Positions 25,701-33,619 of a DNA stretch of 42,142 nt are shown here, one piece after another (the first letter of the stretch is position 1; the number at the start of each line of letters is the position of its first letter). Under the pieces are notes generated by a model that was given only the letters and a program-made list of their open reading frames with translations, was not told the origin of the DNA and made no database searches. The position numbers were made by a program, and so were the translations under genes. The stretch comes from an uncultured Eubacterium sp. GTDB taxonomy: Bacteria; Bacillota; Clostridia; Oscillospirales; CAG-272. The stretch is from the NCBI GenBank assembly GCA_900544285.1, contig UQUT01000015.1, positions 1 to 42,142 on the forward strand. The letters are read 5' to 3'.

Positions 25701-26463
25701 CATCGGTCAGGTGCTTGAAGTCCACCTCGGAATTGCGGCGAGAACACTCGGCGTGAAGGTTATGACTCCGGCATTCGACGGAGCGAAGGAAGCGGATATC
25801 ACGGAAGCCCTCAAGGAAGCGGGCCTCCGTCCTGACGGGAAGAGAATCCTTTACGACGGCAGAACGGGCGAGCCGTTTGACAACCCCGTAACCGTCGGTA
25901 TAATGTACTATCTCAAGCTCCATCACCTTGTTGACGATAAGATCCACGCAAGAAGCACAGGCCCTTACTCCGTCATCACGCAGCAGCCTCTCGGCGGTAA
26001 AGCGCAGTTCGGCGGTCAGCGTTTCGGTGAAATGGAGGTTTGGGCGCTCGAAGCGTACGGCGCGGCATATACACTCCAGGAAATACTCACCGTCAAGTCC
26101 GACGACGTAACCGGAAGAGTAAAGACGTTCGAGGCTATCGTAAAGGGTCAGAATATACCCACACCGGGCGTTCCCGAATCGTTCAGAGTCCTTGTGAAAG
26201 AGCTTCAGTCCCTTGCGCTTGATATCCGTGTTCTTGACGAGGACGGAAACGAAATCGAGCTTTCGCAGCTCGGCGAGGGCGATGAGGATAACGGCCCCGT
26301 ATACGTTACGGAGGACGATATCGGTTCGACTGTCGCAGGCGACGGCGAAACGGACGACATGCTCGTTGAAGATGAAAACGGCGTTGTTGAGGATGATGAC
26401 TTCTCAGACGAGTTTTCCGAAGAATATGGCGACGGAATCGATGATTTCGGCGATGATGAATAA
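22708..26463 (+). CDS. rpoB: DNA-directed RNA polymerase beta subunit
   Basis: A 1251-residue core polymerase subunit. The N-terminus reads RTKTKQLGKNVVRQSFAKID, as in other Firmicutes. The rifampicin-binding cluster (about 506-530) has Asp511, His521 and Ser526 at the positions of E. coli 516, 526 and 531, so it looks rifampicin-sensitive. The C-terminal half has SVGDKMAGRHGNKGVVSRI and the FGGQRFGEMEVWALEAYGAA clamp segment. The final ~75 residues are a highly acidic tail. The start is a TTG with GGAGTGA 7 nt upstream; a frame extending to 22528 begins at the transcription start and is not used. rplJ-rplL are not upstream. Confidence 0.98.
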   Translation: MRTKTKQLGKNVVRQSFAKIDEILDMPDFLEIQKKSYQWLLDKGLSEVLADVSPIVDYSGNLVIEFVGYSIDAEPKYPVEECKERDVNYAAPLRVTVRLTNKSTGEVKQQDIFMGEFPLMTDSGTFVINGAERVVVSQLVRSPGMYYDTAIDKTGKPIYTAQVIPYRGAWLEYETDANDVFYVRIDKNRKIPVTILIRALEEETSTETGIKALFGDDPKITATIAKDGMQEEADKNGTTPYEESLKEIYRKLRPGEPPLMESAQIQLTNTFFDPKRYDLGAVGRYKFDKKTALGRRLAGRMLTRPVINPITGELMFDAGKELSREEALEIEDAGVTEAYVKVGEDKECKVISNGMVDCKKIFGIDLKEEAGLGEKVSLAMLLEMQEQADGDFDDFKAAVINAAKTRINEFSPRHITKEDIFASINYLICLSHGIGTTDDIDHLGNRRIRAVGELIQNQMRIGFSKMDKNIKERMNIQDAESLTPQALINSRPVVGAIREFFGSSPLSQFMDQNNPLAELTHKRRLSALGPGGISRDRASFEVRDVHYTHYGRICPIETPEGPNIGLISYLACYAKLNDYGFIEAPYRKVDKETGKLTDIVEYMTADVEDDYIIAQANEPVDEEGRFVNRRVLVREKNEIIEVPASKVDYVDVSPRMAISVATGFIPFLDNDDNSRALMGSNMQKQAVPLLTTESPIVATGMEHKAAIDSGICILAKEAGTVEYVSADKVVVRRENGIKDSYELLKFKRSNQGTCINQRPIVSVGEKLEKGDVIADGPATSNGEISLGKNALIGFMTWEGYNYEDAVLLNERLVRDDVYTSIHIEEYTIEARDTKLGPEEITREIPNCGEDALKDLDQDGIIRNGTEVRAGDILVGKVTPKGETELTAVERLLRAIFGEKAREVRDTSLRLRHGESGIVVDVKIFSRENSDELSPGVNKTVRVYVAQKRKISVGDKMAGRHGNKGVVSRILPPEDMPYMADGTPLDIVLNPLGVPSRMNIGQVLEVHLGIAARTLGVKVMTPAFDGAKEADITEALKEAGLRPDGKRILYDGRTGEPFDNPVTVGIMYYLKLHHLVDDKIHARSTGPYSVITQQPLGGKAQFGGQRFGEMEVWALEAYGAAYTLQEILTVKSDDVTGRVKTFEAIVKGQNIPTPGVPESFRVLVKELQSLALDIRVLDEDGNEIELSQLGEGDEDNGPVYVTEDDIGSTVAGDGETDDMLVEDENGVVEDDDFSDEFSEEYGDGIDDFGDDE

Positions 26464-26481
26464 GAGAGGGGAGAAAGATAA

Positions 26482-29400
26482 ATGGCAAAAAACGTTTTTG
26501 ATTCGATAAAAATCGGGCTTGCCTCTCCCGAAATGATAAGAAGCTGGTCGCATGGCGAGGTTACAAAGCCGGAGACCATAAACTACCGCACGCTCCGCGC
26601 GGAAAAGGACGGTCTTTTCTGTGAGAAGATATTCGGACCGACAAAGGACTGGGAATGTCTTTGCGGAAAGTATAAACGCGTGCGTTATAAAGGCAAGGTC
26701 TGCGAGAAGTGCGGCGTTGAAGTGACGACGAAGAAGGTTCGTCGCGAGAGAATGGGTCACATTGAGCTTGCGGCTCCCGTATCCCACATCTGGTATTTCA
26801 GAGCCATTCCTTCAAGAATGGGCACGATACTTGATATCTCTCCCCGCGCGCTTGAAAAAGTGCTCTACTTTGCGCAGTATATAGTTCTTGACCCGGGTAG
26901 CACTCCGCTTGAAAAGAAGCAGGTGCTTTCCGAACGCGAATATCGCGACATGTATGAAAAATACGAAAACGATTTCCGCGTCGGTATGGGCGCAGAGGCT
27001 ATAAAAGAGCTTCTCCACGAAATAGATGTCGAAAAGCTTTCCGAAGAGCTGAAAGCGGAGCTGAATTCCGCTTCCGGTCAGAAGAAGCTCAAGATAATCA
27101 AGAGACTTGAGGTTGTCGAGTCGTTCCGCCGTTCGGGAAACAAGCCCGAATGGATGATACTTGACGTTATCCCCGTTATCCCGCCGGAAATCAGACCGAT
27201 GGTGCCCCTTGACGGCGGCAGATACGCAACGTCCGACCTCAATGACCTTTACAGAAGAGTAATCAACAGAAACAACCGTCTTAAAAAGCTCACGGAGCTC
27301 ATGGCTCCCGAAATAATCATAAAGAACGAGAAGCGTATGCTTCAGGAAGCTGTCGACGCTCTTATTGATAACGGCAGACACGGAAAACCCGTTACGGGCG
27401 GTTCAAGCAGCCGTCCGCTCAAGTCGCTTTCCGAAATGCTCCGCGGTAAGCAGGGACGTTTCCGTCAGAACCTGCTCGGAAAACGTGTCGACTATTCAGG
27501 TCGTTCCGTTATCGTTGTCGGTCCGTCGCTCAAGATTTATCAGTGCGGACTTCCGAAGGAAATGGCACTCGAGCTCTTCAAGCCGTTCGTTATGAAGCGC
27601 CTTGTCGAGACGCAGAACGCGTCGAACATCAAGGACGCAAAGAAGAAGGTTGAAAGAGTCAGCCCCGAAGTATGGGACGCTCTTGAAAACGTAATAAAGG
27701 ATCACCCCGTGCTGCTCAACCGAGCTCCGACTCTTCACCGCCTGTCCATTCAGGCGTTCGAGCCGATACTCGTTGAAGGCAGAGCGATAAAGCTTCACCC
27801 GCTCGTATGTACCGCGTTCAACGCGGACTTCGACGGCGACCAGATGCCTGTTCACGTTCCGCTTTCGAGCGAGGCGCAGGCAGAGGCGAGATTCCTCATG
27901 CTCTCGGCAAACAACTTCCTCAAGCCTGCCGACGGTAAAGCCGTAACAGTTCCTTCGCAGGACATGGTTCTCGGTTCTTACTACCTGACTATCGACCGTG
28001 CGGGCGAAAAGGGCGAGGGCGGTTTCTATCGCGACTTCGACGAAGCCATGATGGCTTACGAAAACGGTTACCTCGGAATTCATGCTCCCATTAAGGTCAG
28101 AGTTTCGAGAGAGATCGACGGCGTTGTCCACACGGGCATAATCGACGCTACGCTCGGTCGACTGATATTCAACAAGCCCATCCCTCAGGATCTCGGCTTT
28201 GTTGACAGAAGCGATCCCGCAAAGCTCCTCGACCTTGAAGTCGCTTTCCCGACGGCAAAGAAACAGCTCGGAGACATCGTTGACCGCACGATAAAGAAGC
28301 ACGGCCCGACGGTCACGGCTCAGGTGCTTGACGATATCAAGGCAAACGGCTTCAAATATTCGACAAAGGCTTCCATTTCAATCTCCGTAAGCGATATGAC
28401 AGTCCCTGCGGAAAAGAAAGAGCTTATCACAGCTGCGGAGCACGAAGTCGAACAGATTACAAAGAACTTCCGTCGAGGACTTCTTTCAGACAAGGAGCGC
28501 TATGACAGCGTAATCAAGGTCTGGGAAGAAACGACGAAGAAGGTTGAGGAAGCGCTTCTTGCGTGCCTCTCCAGATATAACCCGATAAAGATGATGGCTG
28601 ACTCCGGTGCGCGTGGTTCCATTGCGCAGATGAAACAGCTCGCAGGTATGCGCGGACTTATGTTCTCCGCAACCGGTAAAACAATGGAAATACCGATTAA
28701 ATCCAACTTCCGTGAAGGTCTTAACATCCTTGAATACTTCATCGGCGCAAGAGGTTCACGTAAGTCGCTTTCCGATACGGCTCTTAAGACAGCCGACTCC
28801 GGTTATCTTACAAGACGTCTTGTCGACGTTTCTCAGGATGTCATCGTAAGAGAGGACGACTGCGGAACAAGAGAAGGTATCTGGGTAAGCGATGTAAAGG
28901 ACGGAAACTCCGTCATCGAGCCGCTTGAAGACCGTCTCCCCGGAAGATACCTTATCGGCGATATCGTCGACAAGGCAACGGGCGAGATTATCGCTGCCGA
29001 CGGCGACTTTATCACCCCCGATATGGCGAAGAAGATTGTCGCCTCCGGCGTGGAAAAGGTACACGTCCGCTCGATACTCAAATGTAAATCCAAACACGGC
29101 GTATGCGCTCATTGCTACGGCTCCGACATGGCATCGGGCAAGACGGTCAGCGTAGGCGAGGCTGTCGGTATAATTGCCGCTCAGTCCATCGGCGAACCCG
29201 GTACACAGCTTACGATGAGAACGTTCCACACGGGCGGTATCGCCGGTTCCGATATTACGCAGGGTCTTCCGAGAGTTGAAGAGCTCTTCGAGGCGCGCAG
29301 ACCGAAGAAGACGGCAACGATTGCCGAGGTCAGCGGTACTGTCAGAATTGTCGACGCAAAGAAGACGAAGAACGTCATCGTTACGACGGCAGAAGGGGAA

Positions 29401-30039
29401 GAAACCGTATATCCCATTCCGCTCGGCACAAAGATACTCGTTTCCGAGGGTGCTTATGTCTCCAGAGGCGCCGCTCTTACAGAGGGTAACATGAGTCTTG
29501 CGGATATCACGAGAGTCAACGGTCTTGACGCCGTTTATGACTATATCATCCGCGAAGTTCAGAGAGTTTACCGCTCTCAGAGCATCAAGATAAACGATAA
29601 GCATATCGAAGTTATTGCCCGTCAGATGACGAGAAGGGTAAGAATCGAGGATGGCGGTGACACAACACTTCTCACGGGAAGCATGGCAGACGTCACCGAG
29701 TTTATCATTGAAAATGAGGAGATCGAGCGCAGAATTGCGGCAGGAGAGAGAACGCTCCGCCCCGCAACTGCAACGCCCGTTCTTCTCGGTATCACCAAGG
29801 CAGCCTTGCAGACAGAGTCCTTCCTTTCCGCGGCTTCCTTCCAGGAAACGACAAAGGTTCTTACGGACGCTGCAATTAAGGGCAAGGTCGATAACCTTCT
29901 CGGACTTAAGGAAAACGTTATTATCGGTAAGCTCATTCCCGCCGGAACGGGACTTGCATGCTACCGCGACGTTGAGGTCAGACGTGTTGAACACGCGGAT
30001 GAAGAGAAGCCGACCGACGCCGGCACAGCGATGGCATAA
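26482..30039 (+). CDS. rpoC: DNA-directed RNA polymerase beta' subunit
   Basis: A 1185-residue core polymerase subunit. The N-terminal zinc site has Cys59, Cys61, Cys74 and Cys77 (CLCGKYKR...CEKCGVEV). The catalytic magnesium is bound by Asp449, Asp451 and Asp453 in NADFDGDQM. The bridge and trigger region is around GSRKSLSDTALKTADSGYLT, and the second zinc site is in CKSKHGVCAHCYG. AGAGGGGAG lies upstream, 18 bp after rpoB. The length matches other Firmicutes. It ends at a 12-bp stem terminator, after which rpsL has its own promoter. Confidence 0.98.
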   Translation: MAKNVFDSIKIGLASPEMIRSWSHGEVTKPETINYRTLRAEKDGLFCEKIFGPTKDWECLCGKYKRVRYKGKVCEKCGVEVTTKKVRRERMGHIELAAPVSHIWYFRAIPSRMGTILDISPRALEKVLYFAQYIVLDPGSTPLEKKQVLSEREYRDMYEKYENDFRVGMGAEAIKELLHEIDVEKLSEELKAELNSASGQKKLKIIKRLEVVESFRRSGNKPEWMILDVIPVIPPEIRPMVPLDGGRYATSDLNDLYRRVINRNNRLKKLTELMAPEIIIKNEKRMLQEAVDALIDNGRHGKPVTGGSSSRPLKSLSEMLRGKQGRFRQNLLGKRVDYSGRSVIVVGPSLKIYQCGLPKEMALELFKPFVMKRLVETQNASNIKDAKKKVERVSPEVWDALENVIKDHPVLLNRAPTLHRLSIQAFEPILVEGRAIKLHPLVCTAFNADFDGDQMPVHVPLSSEAQAEARFLMLSANNFLKPADGKAVTVPSQDMVLGSYYLTIDRAGEKGEGGFYRDFDEAMMAYENGYLGIHAPIKVRVSREIDGVVHTGIIDATLGRLIFNKPIPQDLGFVDRSDPAKLLDLEVAFPTAKKQLGDIVDRTIKKHGPTVTAQVLDDIKANGFKYSTKASISISVSDMTVPAEKKELITAAEHEVEQITKNFRRGLLSDKERYDSVIKVWEETTKKVEEALLACLSRYNPIKMMADSGARGSIAQMKQLAGMRGLMFSATGKTMEIPIKSNFREGLNILEYFIGARGSRKSLSDTALKTADSGYLTRRLVDVSQDVIVREDDCGTREGIWVSDVKDGNSVIEPLEDRLPGRYLIGDIVDKATGEIIAADGDFITPDMAKKIVASGVEKVHVRSILKCKSKHGVCAHCYGSDMASGKTVSVGEAVGIIAAQSIGEPGTQLTMRTFHTGGIAGSDITQGLPRVEELFEARRPKKTATIAEVSGTVRIVDAKKTKNVIVTTAEGEETVYPIPLGTKILVSEGAYVSRGAALTEGNMSLADITRVNGLDAVYDYIIREVQRVYRSQSIKINDKHIEVIARQMTRRVRIEDGGDTTLLTGSMADVTEFIIENEEIERRIAAGERTLRPATATPVLLGITKAALQTESFLSAASFQETTKVLTDAAIKGKVDNLLGLKENVIIGKLIPAGTGLACYRDVEVRRVEHADEEKPTDAGTAMA

Positions 30040-30060
30040 CGAAGAAATCGGCATGAAAAT

Positions 30061-30098
30061 ACGGACGCGCGTCTCAAAAACGTGCGTCCGTGACTTTT
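30061..30098 (+). terminator. Terminator after rpoC
   Basis: A 12-bp stem with one G-U pair (ACGGACGCGCGT against ACGTGCGTCCGT), a 7-nt loop, and TTTTT 3 nt after the stem. Confidence 0.75.
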
Positions 30099-30155
30099 TG
30101 TGCAAAAAAACGGAAATAATACTCCTTATAAGAGAGAAAATTTGCGAATTATCCG

Positions 30156-30184
30156 TTGACAAATTGATTTTTAGATGATAAAAT
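30156..30184 (+). promoter_or_regulatory. Promoter of the str operon (rpsL-rpsG-fusA-tuf)
   Basis: TTGACA (30156-30161), 17 bp and TAAAAT (30179-30184). The leader of about 125 nt has a weak hairpin TCCCG/CGGGA near 30244-30266 and ends in GGAGGA before rpsL. Confidence 0.85.
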
Positions 30185-30314
30185 GTATGATATGTAAGTG
30201 TGCAATTGAAAGTGTGCGCATTTGCATGAAAAACGGTATCAGTCCCGCAAAACCGCTTGTCGGGAACGATATATAAACATCTTATTTATTAAAAACGAAA
30301 GGAGGAAAAGTTTA

Positions 30315-30737
30315 ATGCCTACCTTTAACCAGCTCGTTCGCAACGGTCGTCAGGAACGTCAGTACAAATCCAAAGCTCCCGTGCTTCAGAAAGGTTTCAA
30401 CTCCATCAAGAAGTCGACAACCGATCTCAGCTCGCCGCAGAAGAGAGGCGTATGCACAAAGGTTACGACACAGACCCCTAAAAAGCCGAACTCCGCTCTC
30501 CGTAAGATTGCTAGAGTGAGACTTACAAACGGTCTTGAAGCGACGTGCTACATCCCCGGTATAGGTCATAACCTTCAGGAACACTCGGTTGTTCTTATCA
30601 GGGGCGGCAGAGTCCGTGACCTTCCCGGTGTACGTTACCACATTATCCGCGGTACGCTCGATGCACAGGGCGTTGCAAACCGTAAGCAGAGCCGTTCTCT
30701 GTACGGTGCAAAGCGCGGCAAAAAAGCCGCGAAGTAA
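30315..30737 (+). CDS. rpsL: 30S ribosomal protein S12 (uS12)
   Basis: A 140-residue decoding-site protein of the long Firmicute form. The two loops that touch the 16S rRNA decoding centre are TPKKPNSALRK, with Lys56, and RGGRVRDLPGVRYH, with Arg101. The usual residue at 101 is Lys; Arg there is a recognised streptomycin-resistance state in other bacteria. PGIGHNLQEHSVVL is the conserved core. GGAGG lies 9 nt before the ATG; the longer frame from 30222 is not used. It is the first gene of the str operon. Confidence 0.98.
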   Translation: MPTFNQLVRNGRQERQYKSKAPVLQKGFNSIKKSTTDLSSPQKRGVCTKVTTQTPKKPNSALRKIARVRLTNGLEATCYIPGIGHNLQEHSVVLIRGGRVRDLPGVRYHIIRGTLDAQGVANRKQSRSLYGAKRGKKAAK

Positions 30738-30930
30738 GTCCGCATAAGGCGGAAAAAGGTATTAAAATCTTATCGCAAGCGCTTTTGCTTTTGATAGATA
30801 ATATGTTTATTTTACCTGCGCAAATATGTGCGGGCGGACAGCAGAGCATCTTTTCAAAATGACAAAGCACAGCGGGAGGAAAACTTTCGAGTACCTATGA
30901 TATTCATTATATGTGAAGGAGGGAATAACA
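30738..30930 (+). promoter_or_regulatory. Long rpsL-rpsG intercistronic region, possible S7 control site
   Basis: This 193-nt gap is far longer than the other gaps of the operon. It holds a hairpin TCCGC-ATAAG-GCGGA (30739-30753) just after rpsL, the GCGCAAATATGTGCG stretch near 30818-30832, and AAGGAGGG before rpsG. In E. coli S7 represses its operon by binding the rpsL-rpsG gap; whether that applies here is inference. Confidence 0.4.
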
Positions 30931-31401
30931 GTGCCAAGAAGAGGTCAGATTTCCAAGAGAGATGTCTTGCCGGATCCGCTTTATAACTCCAAAGTAGTTA
31001 CAAAGCTCATCAACAACGTTATGGAAGACGGCAAAAAGGGCGTAGCTCAGAAAATCGTTTACGACGCATTCGCAACGGTTGAAAGCAAAACGGGAAAGCC
31101 TGCTCTTGACGCATTTACGGAAGCATTGAACAACATCATGCCCGTTCTTGAGGTCAAGGCTCGCAGAGTCGGCGGTTCGACTTACCAGGTCCCGATGGAG
31201 GTTCGCCCCGAAAGAAGACAGACTCTGGGACTTAGATGGCTCGTACTTTTCGCAAGAAAGCGTAGCGAGCGCAATATGTCCGAAAGACTTGCCGGAGAAA
31301 TCATGGACGCCGTAAACAATACGGGCGCATCCGTCAAGAAAAAAGAAGAAATGCACAAGATGGCAGAAGCCAACAAGGCATTCGCACATTACAGATATTG
31401 A
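30931..31401 (+). CDS. rpsG: 30S ribosomal protein S7 (uS7)
   Basis: A 156-residue head-domain protein that nucleates 30S assembly on 16S rRNA and touches the E-site tRNA. The N-terminus PRRGQISKRDVLPDPLYNSK, the middle ALNNIMPVLEVKARRVGGST and the C-terminal KKEEMHKMAEANKAFAHYRY are typical. The start is GTG at 30931 with AAGGAGGG 7 nt upstream, giving the standard length. It follows rpsL and precedes fusA by 71 bp. Confidence 0.98.
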   Translation: MPRRGQISKRDVLPDPLYNSKVVTKLINNVMEDGKKGVAQKIVYDAFATVESKTGKPALDAFTEALNNIMPVLEVKARRVGGSTYQVPMEVRPERRQTLGLRWLVLFARKRSERNMSERLAGEIMDAVNNTGASVKKKEEMHKMAEANKAFAHYRY

Positions 31402-31472
31402 TTATTTTGCCGACGAAATTGTTCGCAGCGAGTATCAAATGAACAACAAAATTTTATTTAAGGAGCTTAAAC

Positions 31473-33554
31473 ATGCCAAGAGAATATACGCTTGAACATA
31501 CAAGAAATATTGGTATCATGGCTCACATCGACGCCGGCAAAACGACTACCACTGAAAGAATCCTTTATTACACCGGTAAGACACACAAGCTTGGCGAAAC
31601 CCATGACGGCTCTGCCACCATGGACTGGATGGAGCAGGAGCAGGAAAGAGGTATCACAATTACCTCCGCTGCCACCACTTGTTTCTGGAAAGGTAACAGA
31701 ATTAACATCATAGACACGCCCGGACACGTTGACTTCACGGTCGAGGTTGAGCGTTCGCTCAGAGTGCTGGATGGTTCGGTAACAGTTTTCTGTGCCAAAG
31801 GCGGTGTTGAGCCGCAGTCTGAAACCGTATGGCGTCAGGCTGACAAATACGGAGTCCCGAGAATGGCTTATGTCAACAAGATGGACATAAACGGCGCGGA
31901 CTTCTATCGCGTAATCAAAATGATGAAGGAACGTCTTAAAACAAATCCCGTTCCGATTCAGCTTCCCATCGGTAAGGAAGACACCTTCAGAGGTATCATC
32001 GACCTTATCAACATGGAAGCGGACGTCTATTATGACGATTTGGGCAAGGATATGCGCGTTGAGCCTATCCCTGCAGACATGGTAGACCTCGCAAACGAAT
32101 ACAGACAGAACATGATCGAGGCTATTGCCGAATCCGATGAGGTTCTGTTTGAAAAGTATTGCGGCGGGGAAGAACTGACGGTTGAAGAGATAAAGAGCGC
32201 ACTCAGAAAAGAAACGATCGCAAACAAGGTCGTTCCCGTTGTGTGCGGTACGTCCTACAAGAACAAGGGCGTTCAGAAACTTCTTGACGCAATCGTTGAC
32301 TATATGCCCGCGCCGACGGATATTCCGCACATCCGCGGTATCAACCCCGAAACGGAGGAGGAAGAGGAGAGACCTTCTTCCGATGACGCTCCGTTCGCGG
32401 CTCTCGCATTCAAGATCATGACCGACCCCTATGTGGGCAAGCTCTGCTTCTTCCGCGTTTATTCCGGTTGCATCAATGCAGGCGAATCCGCATTGAACAC
32501 GGAAAAGGGCGTAAGAGAGCGTTTCGGTCGTATTCTTCAGATGCATGCAAACGAAAGAAAGGATATAGACGCTTGCTACGCAGGTGACATTGCTGCCGTT
32601 GTCGGCACGAAAAACACGACAACAGGCGACACACTGTGCGATGAAAAGCATCCTATAGTCCTCGAATCGATGGAATTCCCGGAACCCGTTATCAAGGTCG
32701 CAATCGAGCCCAAGACAAAAGCGGGTCAGGAAAAGATGGGCATAGCCCTCGCAAAGCTGGCAGAGGAAGACCCGACCTTCAGAACCTATACGGATGAAGA
32801 AACGGGTCAGACAATCATCGCCGGCATGGGCGAGCTTCACCTCGAAATCATCGTAGACAGACTTCTGCGCGAATTCAAGGTTGAGGCAAACGTGGGCAAG
32901 CCTCAGGTTTCATATAAGGAAACCATCACAGCCACAGCTGATGAAGACTGCAAGTATGCACGTCAGTCCGGCGGTAAGGGTCAGTACGGTCACGTTAAGA
33001 TAACGATCGAACCGAACGAACCCGGCAAGGGCTATGAATTCATCAACAAAGTTGTTGGCGGAGAAGTTCCCAAGGAATATATCCCTGCTGTTGATGCAGG
33101 TATCCAGGGTGCGATGCAGTCCGGTATTCTTGCCGGCTACAACGTAGTCGACGTAAAAGTAACCCTTACGGGCGGTTCTTATCATGAAGTTGACTCGTCT
33201 GAAATGGCATTTAAGATAGCGGGTTCGATGGCCTTCAAAAATGCCATGAGAAAAGCTTCACCGATACTTACGGAACCGATCATGAAGGTCGTCGTAATTA
33301 CGCCTGACGATTATCTCGGAGATGTTATCGGCGATATCAACTCGCGCCGCGGAAACATCCAGTCTATGGATCCGCTCAACGGCGCAACGCAGATAACCGC
33401 ATCAGTACCTCTTTCCAATATGTTCGGATACGCAACCGACCTCCGTTCAAGAACGCAGGGACGCGGACAGTATTCAATGGAACCGAGCCACTTTGCTCAG
33501 GTACCGAAGAACATCGCGGAAGAGATCATGGCCGGCAGAAAATCCGGCAACTAA
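31473..33554 (+). CDS. fusA: Elongation factor G
   Basis: A 693-residue translocation GTPase. The P-loop is AHIDAGKTT (17-25), with DTPGHVDFT and NKMD as the other nucleotide motifs; switch I is around EQERGITITSAA. Domains II-V follow in order, ending PLNGATQITASVPLSNMFGY and the RGQYSMEPSHFAQVP C-terminus. AAGGAG lies 7 nt before the ATG. Single full-length copy within the str operon. Confidence 0.98.
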   Translation: MPREYTLEHTRNIGIMAHIDAGKTTTTERILYYTGKTHKLGETHDGSATMDWMEQEQERGITITSAATTCFWKGNRINIIDTPGHVDFTVEVERSLRVLDGSVTVFCAKGGVEPQSETVWRQADKYGVPRMAYVNKMDINGADFYRVIKMMKERLKTNPVPIQLPIGKEDTFRGIIDLINMEADVYYDDLGKDMRVEPIPADMVDLANEYRQNMIEAIAESDEVLFEKYCGGEELTVEEIKSALRKETIANKVVPVVCGTSYKNKGVQKLLDAIVDYMPAPTDIPHIRGINPETEEEEERPSSDDAPFAALAFKIMTDPYVGKLCFFRVYSGCINAGESALNTEKGVRERFGRILQMHANERKDIDACYAGDIAAVVGTKNTTTGDTLCDEKHPIVLESMEFPEPVIKVAIEPKTKAGQEKMGIALAKLAEEDPTFRTYTDEETGQTIIAGMGELHLEIIVDRLLREFKVEANVGKPQVSYKETITATADEDCKYARQSGGKGQYGHVKITIEPNEPGKGYEFINKVVGGEVPKEYIPAVDAGIQGAMQSGILAGYNVVDVKVTLTGGSYHEVDSSEMAFKIAGSMAFKNAMRKASPILTEPIMKVVVITPDDYLGDVIGDINSRRGNIQSMDPLNGATQITASVPLSNMFGYATDLRSRTQGRGQYSMEPSHFAQVPKNIAEEIMAGRKSGN

Positions 33555-33579
33555 TCAAAACAAAAATTAAAAAAATAAA

Positions 33580-33600
33580 TGCGGAGTGAAAAATTCCGCA
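33580..33600 (+). promoter_or_regulatory. Hairpin in the fusA-tuf gap
   Basis: TGCGGA and TCCGCA form a 6-bp hairpin with a 9-nt loop, 10 nt before the tuf ribosome binding site. It may be an RNA processing or translation-tuning element. Confidence 0.4.
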
Positions 33601-33619
33601 AAACAAGGAGGATTTTATA

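Noticed and set aside
28756..30162. 468-codon frame antisense to rpoC
   Set aside because: A shadow of the biased codon use in rpoC; no start signal and composition unlike a real protein.
31467..32840. 457-codon frame antisense to fusA
   Set aside because: A shadow of fusA codon bias, without a ribosome binding site.
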